A DNA stretch of 64,000 nucleotides from Pycnococcus provasolii (taxonomy: Eukaryota > Chlorophyta > Pseudoscourfieldiophyceae > Pseudoscourfieldiales > Pycnococcaceae), in contig OW568876.1 of assembly GCA_938743325.2 (NCBI GenBank), positions 310,001-374,000 of the forward strand, given 5' to 3'. Under the pieces are notes generated by a model that did no database searches, was not told the origin of the DNA, and worked only from the letters and a program-made list of their open reading frames with translations. Each line of letters starts with the position of its first letter. The stretch's first letter is position 1. Below are positions 36,938-45,123 of this stretch, piece by piece. The position numbers and the translations under genes were made by a program.

Positions 36938-38005
36938 ATGAAGCGTGACGACAACAACCTTCTCATGTCAGGCAGCAGCAACCTCTACGATCCCAACGAG
37001 CTCGTCGGATCATCATCGCACGTGGTGGCGAGAATACCCAGGAGGAATCGGTCCACGCATGGATGGCGCGCTTTGGCGGCTTCCACCGCCAACCCGCCAT
37101 CCAAAACACAGGAATCTTCCTCACCCACAATACGACAGCCTGCCGGGGCCACTCCGAAAGGACCCACGGCACCTGGAGGTGGTTTCTTCTACGCGCTCGA
37201 CTTTGACGGCGTCATCTGCGACAGCGAGCCGGAAACGAGCGCGAGCGCCTGGATGGCGTGTGCCAAGTTCTGGCCGGACGTTTTCGACAACGATGCCGCA
37301 AGAGAACGAAAGGAGGAACTCATGATCAAAATGGCACGAGTGAGGCCTGTCGTCGAGACGGGGTACGAGAACATGCTCCTGCTGCGCTTGCTTCTCGAGG
37401 GAACGCCCGTCGAGGACATCCTCGACTACTGGAGTGTTCTCCTACCCGAGACGATGAAGAGCTGGGGGCTCGAACGTGGCGACATGGTGGACTTCTTCGG
37501 CGCCGAGCGCACCGCGTGGATGGAGGGTCAGCCTGACCAGTGGTTGGATGTCAACCGCGTCTACGAGGATGTTGACAAGGCGCTCGCGCCAGTCTCGGGA
37601 CTCCCGCACTGCTACGTCGTGACGACAAAGCCGCAGAACCTCACCATCAAGCTGCTGAAACACAAGGCGATGTGCAGCTTTCCCGACGATCGCGTCATAT
37701 CGACCACCGTCTCTGGTATTCCGAAGTCCGACATCCTCCGCGAGCTGCAGCAGCTCCCCGAGGCGGCTGGGCGCACGAAGGTGTTCGTCGAGGATAAGCT
37801 GAGCACGCTGCTCAAGGTGGCTGATGTCGGCGAAGAGCTCGACGACTGGCAGCTGTACCTCGTCGAGCACGGCTACGTCACAAAACGCGACGTGGAGGTG
37901 GCAAAGCGACACCCTCGCATTGACGTCATCTCCAAGAACGAGTTCATCAAGCTCCTCAAGGGCGAGATTCCAACCCCCACCGCGACAACCACGACGGCAA
38001 TCTGA
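36938..38005 (+). CDS. HAD-superfamily hydrolase
   Basis: 355 residues from ATG 36938. Residues about 83-330 form a HAD-like fold: motif I YALDFDGVICDSE with nucleophile Asp88 and Asp90, motif II in CYVVTTKP (Thr), then the motif III/IV region around GIPKSDILREL and TKVFVEDKLSTLLKV (Glu-Asp). The fold moves phosphate or other groups through an aspartyl intermediate; the substrate is not readable. A long cap (about 105-205) is helical. Residues 1-80 are Ser/Arg/Pro-rich and could be a transit peptide. The true start is uncertain because an open frame and possible splice sites lie upstream. Confidence 0.78.
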   Translation: MKRDDNNLLMSGSSNLYDPNELVGSSSHVVARIPRRNRSTHGWRALAASTANPPSKTQESSSPTIRQPAGATPKGPTAPGGGFFYALDFDGVICDSEPETSASAWMACAKFWPDVFDNDAARERKEELMIKMARVRPVVETGYENMLLLRLLLEGTPVEDILDYWSVLLPETMKSWGLERGDMVDFFGAERTAWMEGQPDQWLDVNRVYEDVDKALAPVSGLPHCYVVTTKPQNLTIKLLKHKAMCSFPDDRVISTTVSGIPKSDILRELQQLPEAAGRTKVFVEDKLSTLLKVADVGEELDDWQLYLVEHGYVTKRDVEVAKRHPRIDVISKNEFIKLLKGEIPTPTATTTTAI

Positions 38006-38173
38006 GACGCCATTCATTTGATTGGTCTTTGGTGAGTTGTGTTTGAATGTGTGGTGTGAAAATTGTGATTGTGACTGACTTTGCGTGTGTATGCGTGCGT
38101 TGCGTGGGATTTTATAGCAACTCTTTCTTTCTTTCCTGGTTCTTCATTACAACAACAACATCATTCTTATGCT

Positions 38174-39037
38174 TTAGAAAGCGGGGGGGAAGGGTGGCAT
38201 GGGAAGACGTGGAGGAAAGCTCCGGCTCCGAGAGTAGGACGGCAGCGGCGGAGGCGGCGGCGGAGGCGGCGGCGGAGGCGAAGGTGGCGGAGGCGAAGGC
38301 GAAGGCGAGTTCAAAGTGATGCCAAATCGCTCCCACCAGGGTGCCACACTTGTGTCAGGTGGCGCATAAATCCACGTGCTGAGCAGTTCCGGTAGGTTTG
38401 TCGCACCTCCATCAGAGATGAAGGAATTGATCAGGTCTGAGATGTAGCGTTGTCCTGAGTCAGCGGCAATGATAATTTCCTCGATCGAGAATAGCTCCGG
38501 CGGCGGCGGCGGAGGAGTTTCCATCCACGCAGTGTAAAGCGCGACGGCATCATTTGGATTTTTTTCTTGGCACGTCTGCTCATCCACATTCAGGCTTTTC
38601 CCACGCGTCACATGACCATTTACCATCTGAGCGTACAATTCCGAGAGGCATATGCATGGATACGATGGAGTCGACGAGAAGTACAGCACCTTTGATGTTG
38701 GTTCTTTTCCGTTCGATGACGATGATGACGACACTGTCGCGCTTGCTGCGATGCACACCTGAGCGCACGCCGCTGGGATGGCACCGGTGGTGGTAGATGG
38801 TGGCGGCACGTCGTCACGTTTGTCAGTGACGAACTCGTTGTTTGCAATGACGTTATCATCGAGCACATCTGATATATTCACGCACGCGACGTAACGGTAC
38901 TGCATGATCTGAAGTTGACCACTCACCACCAACGGCTCAGTGGTGGATGTACGAGCGGCGCATGCAAGCATCAGGAGAAGAAGAAGAGGGAATGATATAG
39001 CCGACGGCGCAGTACTGCTGCTCCTCCTCGTCATCAT
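38174..39037 (-). CDS. Secreted Pro-rich protein with WSC-like Cys region
   Basis: 287 residues from ATG 39037 (an ATG one codon later is equally possible). A signal peptide (ISFPLLLLLMLACAA) is followed by a Cys-containing part with spacing like a WSC carbohydrate-binding domain: YRYVACVNIS, AACAQVCIAAS, LYFSSTPSYPCICLSELY. The C-terminal part has PPPPPP, then SPSPPPPSPPPPPP, like hydroxyproline-rich wall glycoproteins of chlorophyte algae. No membrane helix beyond the signal. Inferred: soluble cell-wall or extracellular-matrix protein. The WSC assignment is tentative. Confidence 0.65.
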   Translation of the reverse strand: MMTRRSSSTAPSAISFPLLLLLMLACAARTSTTEPLVVSGQLQIMQYRYVACVNISDVLDDNVIANNEFVTDKRDDVPPPSTTTGAIPAACAQVCIAASATVSSSSSSNGKEPTSKVLYFSSTPSYPCICLSELYAQMVNGHVTRGKSLNVDEQTCQEKNPNDAVALYTAWMETPPPPPPELFSIEEIIIAADSGQRYISDLINSFISDGGATNLPELLSTWIYAPPDTSVAPWWERFGITLNSPSPSPPPPSPPPPPPPPPPPLPSYSRSRSFPPRLPMPPFPPAF

Positions 39038-39419
39038 CGTCAACTTCAACAAGTTAAAAGCACGTACAGTGACGGGACGTGAAAGGGAAGGTGACGGGAC
39101 GTGAAGAAAGGCGTCACACCAGGTCCAAGGGAGGGGGGAGAACTTTCACCAATGGTTTTTTCTTGGGGGAGAGAGGAATGGGAAATGGGAAATGGAACAC
39201 CGGACTACGGGAACGGTTTTTTCCGAACCGTAACCCTAACCCTAACCCTAATCCCCGACCAGGGCCAGCCCTTGCAAGCTCACGGCCGGTGTGCAAGCAA
39301 GAGGTGTGCCGTGTGTGTGCAAGCTCACAGCGGTCACACCACCCTGCCGCTCCACCCTCGCCATCAACACATCAACGTGTGTGTGTGTGCGTGTGTGTGT
39401 GAGTGCACTGAGCAGCACT
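39038..39419. promoter_or_regulatory. Divergent promoter gap
   Basis: 382 bp between the secreted protein and the RNase H gene, with the telomere-type array at 39231-39252 roughly in the middle and a GT microsatellite (39376-39401) directly before the RNase H ATG. Confidence 0.55.
39231..39252 (+). promoter_or_regulatory. Telomere-type repeat array
   Basis: TAACCC units (about 3.5) 194 bp from the minus-strand start and 168 bp from the plus-strand start of the divergent pair. Confidence 0.65.
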
Positions 39420-41669
39420 ATGAGTAGTGGCGCATTCACCAGCGGTGGTGGCGAGTGGCGATGGACGCCGCTGGGTGTTCCCGTGGTGTACGAAGTTGTC
39501 GCCTCGCACGCTGTGTACGCCGTAAAGTTCGACGACTTGCAGCTCGCCAACACGACGCCTGCGCGCGGCTCGCGCGGCGAGCGATACGTCTTCCTTCCCG
39601 GCCAGCTCGTCGCGCCGATCGAGCGCAAGCCGTGCGGACCGAACAACTGGGCGATGCGCGTGACATTCGATGGCAACGACGCGTGGTTGACGGAACTGGA
39701 CGACGCGGGGGAGGTTGTGCTCATGCGCAAACACGTCGACACGAAGCAACGATGCTATCAAGTGAGCTCTCCCCTATCCGGCACATTTACCTCCGTTGGC
39801 GTGCGCTCGCAACCTGACTACGACTTTGCATACAGCATTTCTGAGAAATACACTGGCCTGCTCGCAAAGGGTCGTGTCATCACGACAGATGCGCGCGTGT
39901 GCAACTCGAAAGGTGACGCGTTTGTGCGTCTTACTTCCGTCAAAACCGCAAACATACAAAGCTGGATCTTCGAGAAGCACGCCAACGGGCATCAGGTTCT
40001 CACGGAGCGCGCTGTGGAGGTGGGTGAGTGGATCTTTGAGGTGTCAAATTCAGCTGGTCTTGCGGTGCGCCGTTGGCCTGACTACGACGCCTCGCTCAAA
40101 TTGGAGGGAGAGGAACTAAAGAAATGTGGGAGCGTCGTGGCTGCTCGCGAGCGTGTCCAGGGCGAGCACGGCGATTGGATGTACCGTGTTGATGGTGGTT
40201 GGCTTTTTAGCACGCGCGAGGGAGCGCGCACGATGCGTCACCACAGCTCACGACCAGTTTCCATCACGAGCAACCCAGGCGAGAACGTGATTGTCATGCT
40301 GGATCCGGGACGTTGGGCGAATGGCGAAGATGATGAAGCTGAGTACATTTGCTTCGTCACGCATGACGACGGTAGGCAAGTGCCACACTTCCACTGCATC
40401 AGCACTGTCGCAAAGCAGTTGAACAACTGCGCAGCCAAGGGACGAAATGTTACCGGAGTTGCCGTGTCGCCGAAAGGAGATACGTGGTACGTGAGAGCTG
40501 GCGCACCGGCGCACAATCCAAGTGCTGGTGGTCACGCATGGTGGAATGGAGTTTCGTCTTCCGACATCAAGAATGCCGATGGACGCATTGTGAGTTTTGG
40601 TTCCAAGTATGTTTACTGCGTCGGCGAATCGACCACCGAGGCCTTCATCAATGGTTCAAATGGCTTCAACACCCACAACCTCGAAAGTGATTTGCTCGAC
40701 ATCATGCGTGGCGCGTCGCGCATCCACAAACTCATGCTCTTTCACAACAACCAGTACTTTCTTCACACGAACAAAGGCTTTTACTGGAAGATCAGCAACG
40801 AGCATCTCGAGAAACAGATCAACAAACAGATGCACGATATTGTGTCGATCTCCATCTCGCCTCGGAATGGGTCTTGGATTGTCATCTACTCGAATCGCTA
40901 CGTGAGCAGCACAGGTGTTCCTGACGTGGTTGGGCGTACTCTCGGAACGTTTTTCAAGGAGCATCACGAGCTTGTGGCGAAGCGCTCTTCCATGACAGCG
41001 GGCTACGATGCAGTTGTACATACCATTGAAAGGATCCCGCTTTTGAGCCAAGTGGAGAAGGCACAGCCGGTTCTTCAGTCACCAAGTTCGCACGCATCTT
41101 CGAGCCACCAACCTTCCTTGCGTCGTTTCGGTGATGCACGTCATCTAGAGGCTCACACGGACGGCGCGTCGAGGGGGAACCCAGGTGATGCTGCTATCGG
41201 GGTCATCTTCTACGATTCGCTCACGCAAATGCGTTTGCTTGAGATTCAAGAGTGCATCGGGACCCGAACAAACAACGAGGCTGAGTATCATGCGGTGATC
41301 ACGACGCTCGAGCTTGTGATGAAGGAGGTGAACGGTTGCCCTCTAGCAGACCGTGTGCTTTCGTTGCTTGTGCAGACGGATTCGGAGCTTTTGGCACGTC
41401 AAATTCAAGGAACATACCGCGTCTCTGCCGAGAACCTTAAGCCTCTCCACTCGCATGCGTGCGACCTGCTCGCCCGTTTGAACACCATGCTTGCGAATGG
41501 TGCTCGCATCGAGCACGTAGGCCGCTCGCGCGTCGCAGATGCTGATCAAGTGGCTAATGAGGCTCTCGATCGCCAGTCAAAGCGTCAGTGTCTTTCCAAT
41601 TCGCGCGAAGGCTTGCCACATACGCCACCTCAAAAAGCTTTCTGTGTTTCAAATTGGCGGATTGATTGA
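39420..41669 (+). CDS. RNase H-type nuclease domain fused to a large unknown N-terminal region
   Basis: 749 residues from ATG 39420. The C-terminal about 150 residues are an RnhA-like RNase H domain with the acidic active site complete by eye: Asp581 in HTDGASRGNPG, Glu622 in NNEAEY, Asp654 in VQTDSELLARQ, and Asp709 in ADADQVANEALD. Type 1 RNases H cut RNA in RNA-DNA hybrids. Residues 1-570 are not a known hybrid-binding domain: they contain several beta-rich, Trp/Tyr-rich modules (VVYEVVASHAVYAVKF, QSWIFEKHANGHQVLTERA, GDWMYRVDGGWLF), probably repeated SH3-like or propeller-like units. No transit peptide. The combination is not one I know. A mutated transposon origin is unlikely since no reverse transcriptase is near. 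Confidence 0.78.
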   Translation: MSSGAFTSGGGEWRWTPLGVPVVYEVVASHAVYAVKFDDLQLANTTPARGSRGERYVFLPGQLVAPIERKPCGPNNWAMRVTFDGNDAWLTELDDAGEVVLMRKHVDTKQRCYQVSSPLSGTFTSVGVRSQPDYDFAYSISEKYTGLLAKGRVITTDARVCNSKGDAFVRLTSVKTANIQSWIFEKHANGHQVLTERAVEVGEWIFEVSNSAGLAVRRWPDYDASLKLEGEELKKCGSVVAARERVQGEHGDWMYRVDGGWLFSTREGARTMRHHSSRPVSITSNPGENVIVMLDPGRWANGEDDEAEYICFVTHDDGRQVPHFHCISTVAKQLNNCAAKGRNVTGVAVSPKGDTWYVRAGAPAHNPSAGGHAWWNGVSSSDIKNADGRIVSFGSKYVYCVGESTTEAFINGSNGFNTHNLESDLLDIMRGASRIHKLMLFHNNQYFLHTNKGFYWKISNEHLEKQINKQMHDIVSISISPRNGSWIVIYSNRYVSSTGVPDVVGRTLGTFFKEHHELVAKRSSMTAGYDAVVHTIERIPLLSQVEKAQPVLQSPSSHASSSHQPSLRRFGDARHLEAHTDGASRGNPGDAAIGVIFYDSLTQMRLLEIQECIGTRTNNEAEYHAVITTLELVMKEVNGCPLADRVLSLLVQTDSELLARQIQGTYRVSAENLKPLHSHACDLLARLNTMLANGARIEHVGRSRVADADQVANEALDRQSKRQCLSNSREGLPHTPPQKAFCVSNWRID

Positions 41670-41787
41670 GCATGAGGAGGAGAGAGATGCGTGGGCGGGA
41701 TTGGTTGGGAGATCCATATTTGTAAGTTAGTGAGGTCACATAGATCAACAAGGTTACAAGGGCGGGGGCAACAACAAATCTTCCACA

Positions 41788-42765
41788 TCAGACGACGTCC
41801 ACGTCGTTGTTGATGAGGCGCTGCGATTCCTCTTCCAAACAAGTGCGCGGCGACGCAAGACGCGCAACGCGCGCGAGGCCGTGCGCAGCAAATGCGGCGC
41901 CTAGCAAAAATCCCATCGCCACGTCACCAGGACTGTGTCGAAAGTCGGCGACGCGGCTCGCGGCAATGTAGCACGCGGCAAACAGGGGCAGCGCGGGAAA
42001 GAGATCGAGGGCGACGCCGACGAATTCGTGCACCCAATCTGGTGCGCGTAGCACGCGAACGGCGGCAAGACGCACGTCAGGCGTGGCGATGCGCATAGCC
42101 CAGTAGCCAGCCAAGAAGACGCCAAATACTGCGGCTGTTGACGCATGTCCTGAGGGAAATGACCGCCGTCCGTCGCGAACGACGATGTCGGAGTCGAGAG
42201 CTTCTTGCGTTTCGCATGCACTCCAGCTCGGTTCCGTCTTGTCGACGTATGCGCACCTTGCGAGGTAGTCTGGCCTTGGCTCGCCTACGTAATCCTTGAG
42301 TGCTTGCGTGACTAAGCCCGTTAAAATGGCGGCGTCGAGGCCATACACGAGCACATGAGCAGCTGGCGAGCGCAGCGCGTCCAGCACAGCAGCACAACGT
42401 CCGTTGGTTTGCTTGATACGCGACCCTTTTCGCTGCAACAATCCTTCTGCGACTGCGCACGCCGCGACGGCGACGATGCCGAGCACGACCACCGCGACAT
42501 ACGGCACAGTCTCATGGTCACCTTTGAATGGAAAGTCGTAGTTCGCCGCGTTCGTCGGCGTGAGCGGGAAGCGCTGCGCTGGGTGCGTGGATGCGAGCAC
42601 GGTGACGGCTAGTCCGACGGACGTCACGAGGATGGATATGGGCACGGTTCGAACGGACGAATGGCCATCACCACGGGTCTCTTGAGCACCACCACGTGCC
42701 ACTTCCAGCTGGATTGCGACGCGTGGCGCTGCCGCCGACGCCGACGACGGGGAGGCTGGCGCCAT
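41788..42765 (-). CDS. PAP2-family lipid phosphatase
   Basis: 325 residues, about six hydrophobic segments. The three-part phosphatase signature is complete: KDYVGEPRPD (KX6RP), RSFPSGHAST (PSGH), and SRVADFRHSPGD (SRX5HX3D). The family removes phosphate from phosphatidate, diacylglycerol pyrophosphate or related lipids in ER and other membranes. The N-terminal about 35 residues are Ala/Ser-rich and cytosolic. A Cys-containing loop with ARCAYVDKTEPSWSACETQ between motifs 1 and 2 is typical of eukaryotic lipid phosphate phosphatases. Stops of this gene and the RNase H gene converge with 118 bp between. Confidence 0.9.
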   Translation of the reverse strand: MAPASPSSASAAAPRVAIQLEVARGGAQETRGDGHSSVRTVPISILVTSVGLAVTVLASTHPAQRFPLTPTNAANYDFPFKGDHETVPYVAVVVLGIVAVAACAVAEGLLQRKGSRIKQTNGRCAAVLDALRSPAAHVLVYGLDAAILTGLVTQALKDYVGEPRPDYLARCAYVDKTEPSWSACETQEALDSDIVVRDGRRSFPSGHASTAAVFGVFLAGYWAMRIATPDVRLAAVRVLRAPDWVHEFVGVALDLFPALPLFAACYIAASRVADFRHSPGDVAMGFLLGAAFAAHGLARVARLASPRTCLEEESQRLINNDVDVV

Positions 42766-43085
42766 ACCAAAAATGACGACGATGACGAGATATAAGGCGG
42801 GGCGTGCGGGGGGGAAGGCATTAGGGTTAGGGTTACCCGGCTCCCTTCAGTGATTCTAAGAACAAATATCTTCATTTTTATTTCTCGATTATCGTTCGTA
42901 CGTTCCTGTATACTGTATACTGTATGTGCATGCGCGTGCGTCACAGTTTGTCTTGCCGTGTTGTGCCATTGTCAAGCGTATCCTGCATAAGTGTCGCGTC
43001 AGTGCCCTGCCGCCCTGCTGTCGTCCATTCACGCGCTTGCCGCTCGCTCATACACTCACCAGCATCTCAGAGGAGGCGGTTCATC
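42766..43085. promoter_or_regulatory. Divergent promoter gap
   Basis: 320 bp between the PAP2 and GFA-domain starts. The telomere-type array at 42820-42835 is 55 bp from the PAP2 start; a short ACTGTATACTGTATAC repeat lies at about 42910-42922. Confidence 0.5.
42820..42835 (+). promoter_or_regulatory. Telomere-type repeat array
   Basis: ATTAGGGTTAGGGTTA, 55 bp upstream of the PAP2 ATG; in its sense it reads TAACCCTAACCCTAAT. Confidence 0.65.
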
Positions 43086-43592
43086 ATGGCGAGCTCATCA
43101 GCGCGTCGTGATTCTTCTTCACCGTCTTCGGCGGCGTCGGCGTCAGCGTCGGCACCGATTGCTGGCGAATACCAAGGGACGTGCTACTGCGGGAAAACAC
43201 GTGTAAGCGTCAAGGGCGCGGTGAAGTCCGCATCCATCTGCCACTGCAACACGTGCCGCAAACTCTCAGGTGCGCCGTTCTTGGCGCAGGCTCTCTTTAG
43301 TGCCGACGACGTCGAAGTGTCGTCCGACATACAAATGACAAGCACACAGACGAGCAAGGCGGTGACCCGGTACCGGTGTGGCGCGTGCGGGAGCCCGACG
43401 CATGCGAGTCTTGCAACGTTTGGATTGACAGCGCTCCCGTTGAGCGTCTTGGTGAAGGAATCAACACGTTGTCCCGAGGAGTTGAGGCCTCAACTACACT
43501 TACACTACGACAGCCGTGTGCTCGACGTTAATGACCAGCTGCCAAAATATCGGAAGAGCGTCAGACACGGAGAATTGCATGAAGACGATTAA
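43086..43592 (+). CDS. GFA/CENP-V domain protein
   Basis: 168 residues from ATG 43086. After a Ser/Ala-rich start of 25 residues comes a GFA (glutathione-dependent formaldehyde-activating) fold: GTCYCGKTRVSVKG, then SICHCNTCRKLSGAPF, and RYRCGACGS. The Cys pattern (CxC, CxCxxC, CxxC) binds zinc in this family. The reactions of eukaryotic members are mostly unknown, and formaldehyde activity should not be assumed. A TGTAA at 43610-43614 after the stop is a likely poly(A) signal. An in-frame upstream reading to 42924 is rejected as leader. Confidence 0.88.
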   Translation: MASSSARRDSSSPSSAASASASAPIAGEYQGTCYCGKTRVSVKGAVKSASICHCNTCRKLSGAPFLAQALFSADDVEVSSDIQMTSTQTSKAVTRYRCGACGSPTHASLATFGLTALPLSVLVKESTRCPEELRPQLHLHYDSRVLDVNDQLPKYRKSVRHGELHEDD

Positions 43593-43752
43593 GCTGGTGC
43601 GCGAGACCTTGTAAACAAAAATTCTACCAAACCCCGAATGGCAGTCATCCAATCTAAATCCATCCAAGATCCATCTCTAAAAAATCCAATCTATCCACCC
43701 TACTTTTTACCTTTTGCTTCTGCGGGTCCAGTATAAGCAACAGATCATCATC

Positions 43753-44268
43753 ATGGCGGGTGCGGCGGCGGTGGCGACTTCAACAAACACCTCCTTCAAG
43801 AATAATGCACGACGTTTTGGGCGCATCCATCGTCGTCGCAGCACTACTCCTGTTGTGAAGATGATGGCATCATCTTCACCACCGTCGGCGACACTATCCT
43901 TCCGCCAGCCTCCTCCTCCTCCGAACGTCACAGCATCGCAAATTGCGGCGGCGTCATCTTCACCTCCTTCTTCCATGTCAACAGCAACACTCTCTTCGTC
44001 GTCGGCGTTCGCCGCAGCCGCCACGATTGGCGCAGGATTGGCGCTGGTCAAACATGGGCACAAAAAACATCTCGACCACTTCATCAAGAAAAAACAACAA
44101 GAAGAAGAATCGGAGAAGGTGGTTCGTACCTTTGGGACGTGGTCCGTCACAACGATCGAGAAACGAAATAGCGTACGAACGAATGCAATCTCGCCGTCAG
44201 CAGAAGAAGCACATGCGACATCCTCTTCTTCATCACCGCAGCCGCAGAACGACGTACGTCAACCTTGA
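43753..44268 (+). CDS. Small hypothetical protein, possibly plastid-targeted
   Basis: 171 residues from ATG 43753. The first 75 residues are Ser/Arg/Pro/Ala-rich (RRFGRIHRRRSTTPVV), like a transit peptide. A short hydrophobic stretch (SAFAAAATIGAGLALV) is followed by a Lys/His-rich helix (KHGHKKHLDHFIKKKQQEEE) and a Ser-rich tail. I do not recognise it. A TGTAA occurs at 44441-44445, 170 bp after the stop. Confidence 0.45.
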   Translation: MAGAAAVATSTNTSFKNNARRFGRIHRRRSTTPVVKMMASSSPPSATLSFRQPPPPPNVTASQIAAASSSPPSSMSTATLSSSSAFAAAATIGAGLALVKHGHKKHLDHFIKKKQQEEESEKVVRTFGTWSVTTIEKRNSVRTNAISPSAEEAHATSSSSSPQPQNDVRQP

Positions 44269-44527
44269 CGTCACTCGCTCGTGTCTTTTTTTACTTATGA
44301 TGACGAGTGTTGCAATTTTGCACCAGGCACCGTCATCTTTTGCCAAGCAAGTCGACGAAGACTTACTACTACTACTAACGTTTGTTTATAAACTCAAGAC
44401 TGTGTTGCTAACCTACCTTAAGAATTAAACTCGACAAACATGTAATCAGATACAAGAAGATATTGTGTTGTTGTTGCTTACCAGTTGGTCAATCTATCTG
44501 CCAAGGCTGCTGTTGTTGTTTAGCGGC

Positions 44528-44890
44528 TTAGCGATCCATCTCCTGAACGCGCGGAGCGCCCACTCCGCAGGGAAGCAGAGGGAGCAGAGTCGAAGGGATG
44601 ACAAGGTCCTTGTTCTTGACGCGCAACGTGAACATCGAAGAACCCGAGCAACCGAGGTAGCAGTCGCCGCGCTCTTCGCTGGTGACGCACGGCATCATTT
44701 CCCATCCCATGAACGGGCATCCCCAGCAGTACATGCATACGCACAGGTTGGCTGGTCCGCATCGTCCGTCTGCGATCTTGTACGTGACGCACGCTCTCTT
44801 GAACGTGCCTCCTGAGATCTCCGAGCGTGGGACTTGCAGGAGCGACGTGACGTCACGTAAGCACGTAACGCACCTCCTATCATCACGCAT
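44528..44890 (-). CDS. Small Cys-rich hypothetical protein
   Basis: 120 residues with 12 cysteines, most of them in residues 34-81 (GRCGPANLCVCMYCWGCPF, then PCVTSEERGDCYLGC). No signal peptide; such a pattern suggests metal binding or disulfides. Support for reality: its ATG at 44890 lies 71 bp from the telomere-type array at 44961-44992, the same layout as the firm divergent gene pairs here. Against: no recognised family, and it overlaps nothing that would test it. It could be a lineage-specific gene. Confidence 0.5.
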   Translation of the reverse strand: MRDDRRCVTCLRDVTSLLQVPRSEISGGTFKRACVTYKIADGRCGPANLCVCMYCWGCPFMGWEMMPCVTSEERGDCYLGCSGSSMFTLRVKNKDLVIPSTLLPLLPCGVGAPRVQEMDR

Positions 44891-44960
44891 GGCTGGCCAG
44901 TCGAAACCAATTAAAAACCAAAGGTCAGTCTATCAGGATGGGAACCGGAACCGGAACCCG

Positions 44961-44992
44961 AACCCTAACCCTTTAACCCTAACCCTAACCCT
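44961..44992 (+). promoter_or_regulatory. Telomere-type repeat array with GGAACC repeat
   Basis: AACCCT units at 44961-44992 with one CTTTAACCCT variant, preceded by three or four GGAACC hexamers (44939-44960) that may be decayed units. It ends 53 bp before the ATG of the aminotransferase-thiolase gene and starts 71 bp from the Cys-rich ORF. Confidence 0.7.
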
Positions 44993-45044
44993 GGTGGCGG
45001 CGGCTTTTCCATCTGCCGTTCTGCTGACACTCTTCAGACCATCC

Positions 45045-45091
45045 ATGGAGGACGTCATCCATGTCGTGCGAGGCTCACCTCAGGCTCACGG

Positions 45092-45123
<32 letters not shown>

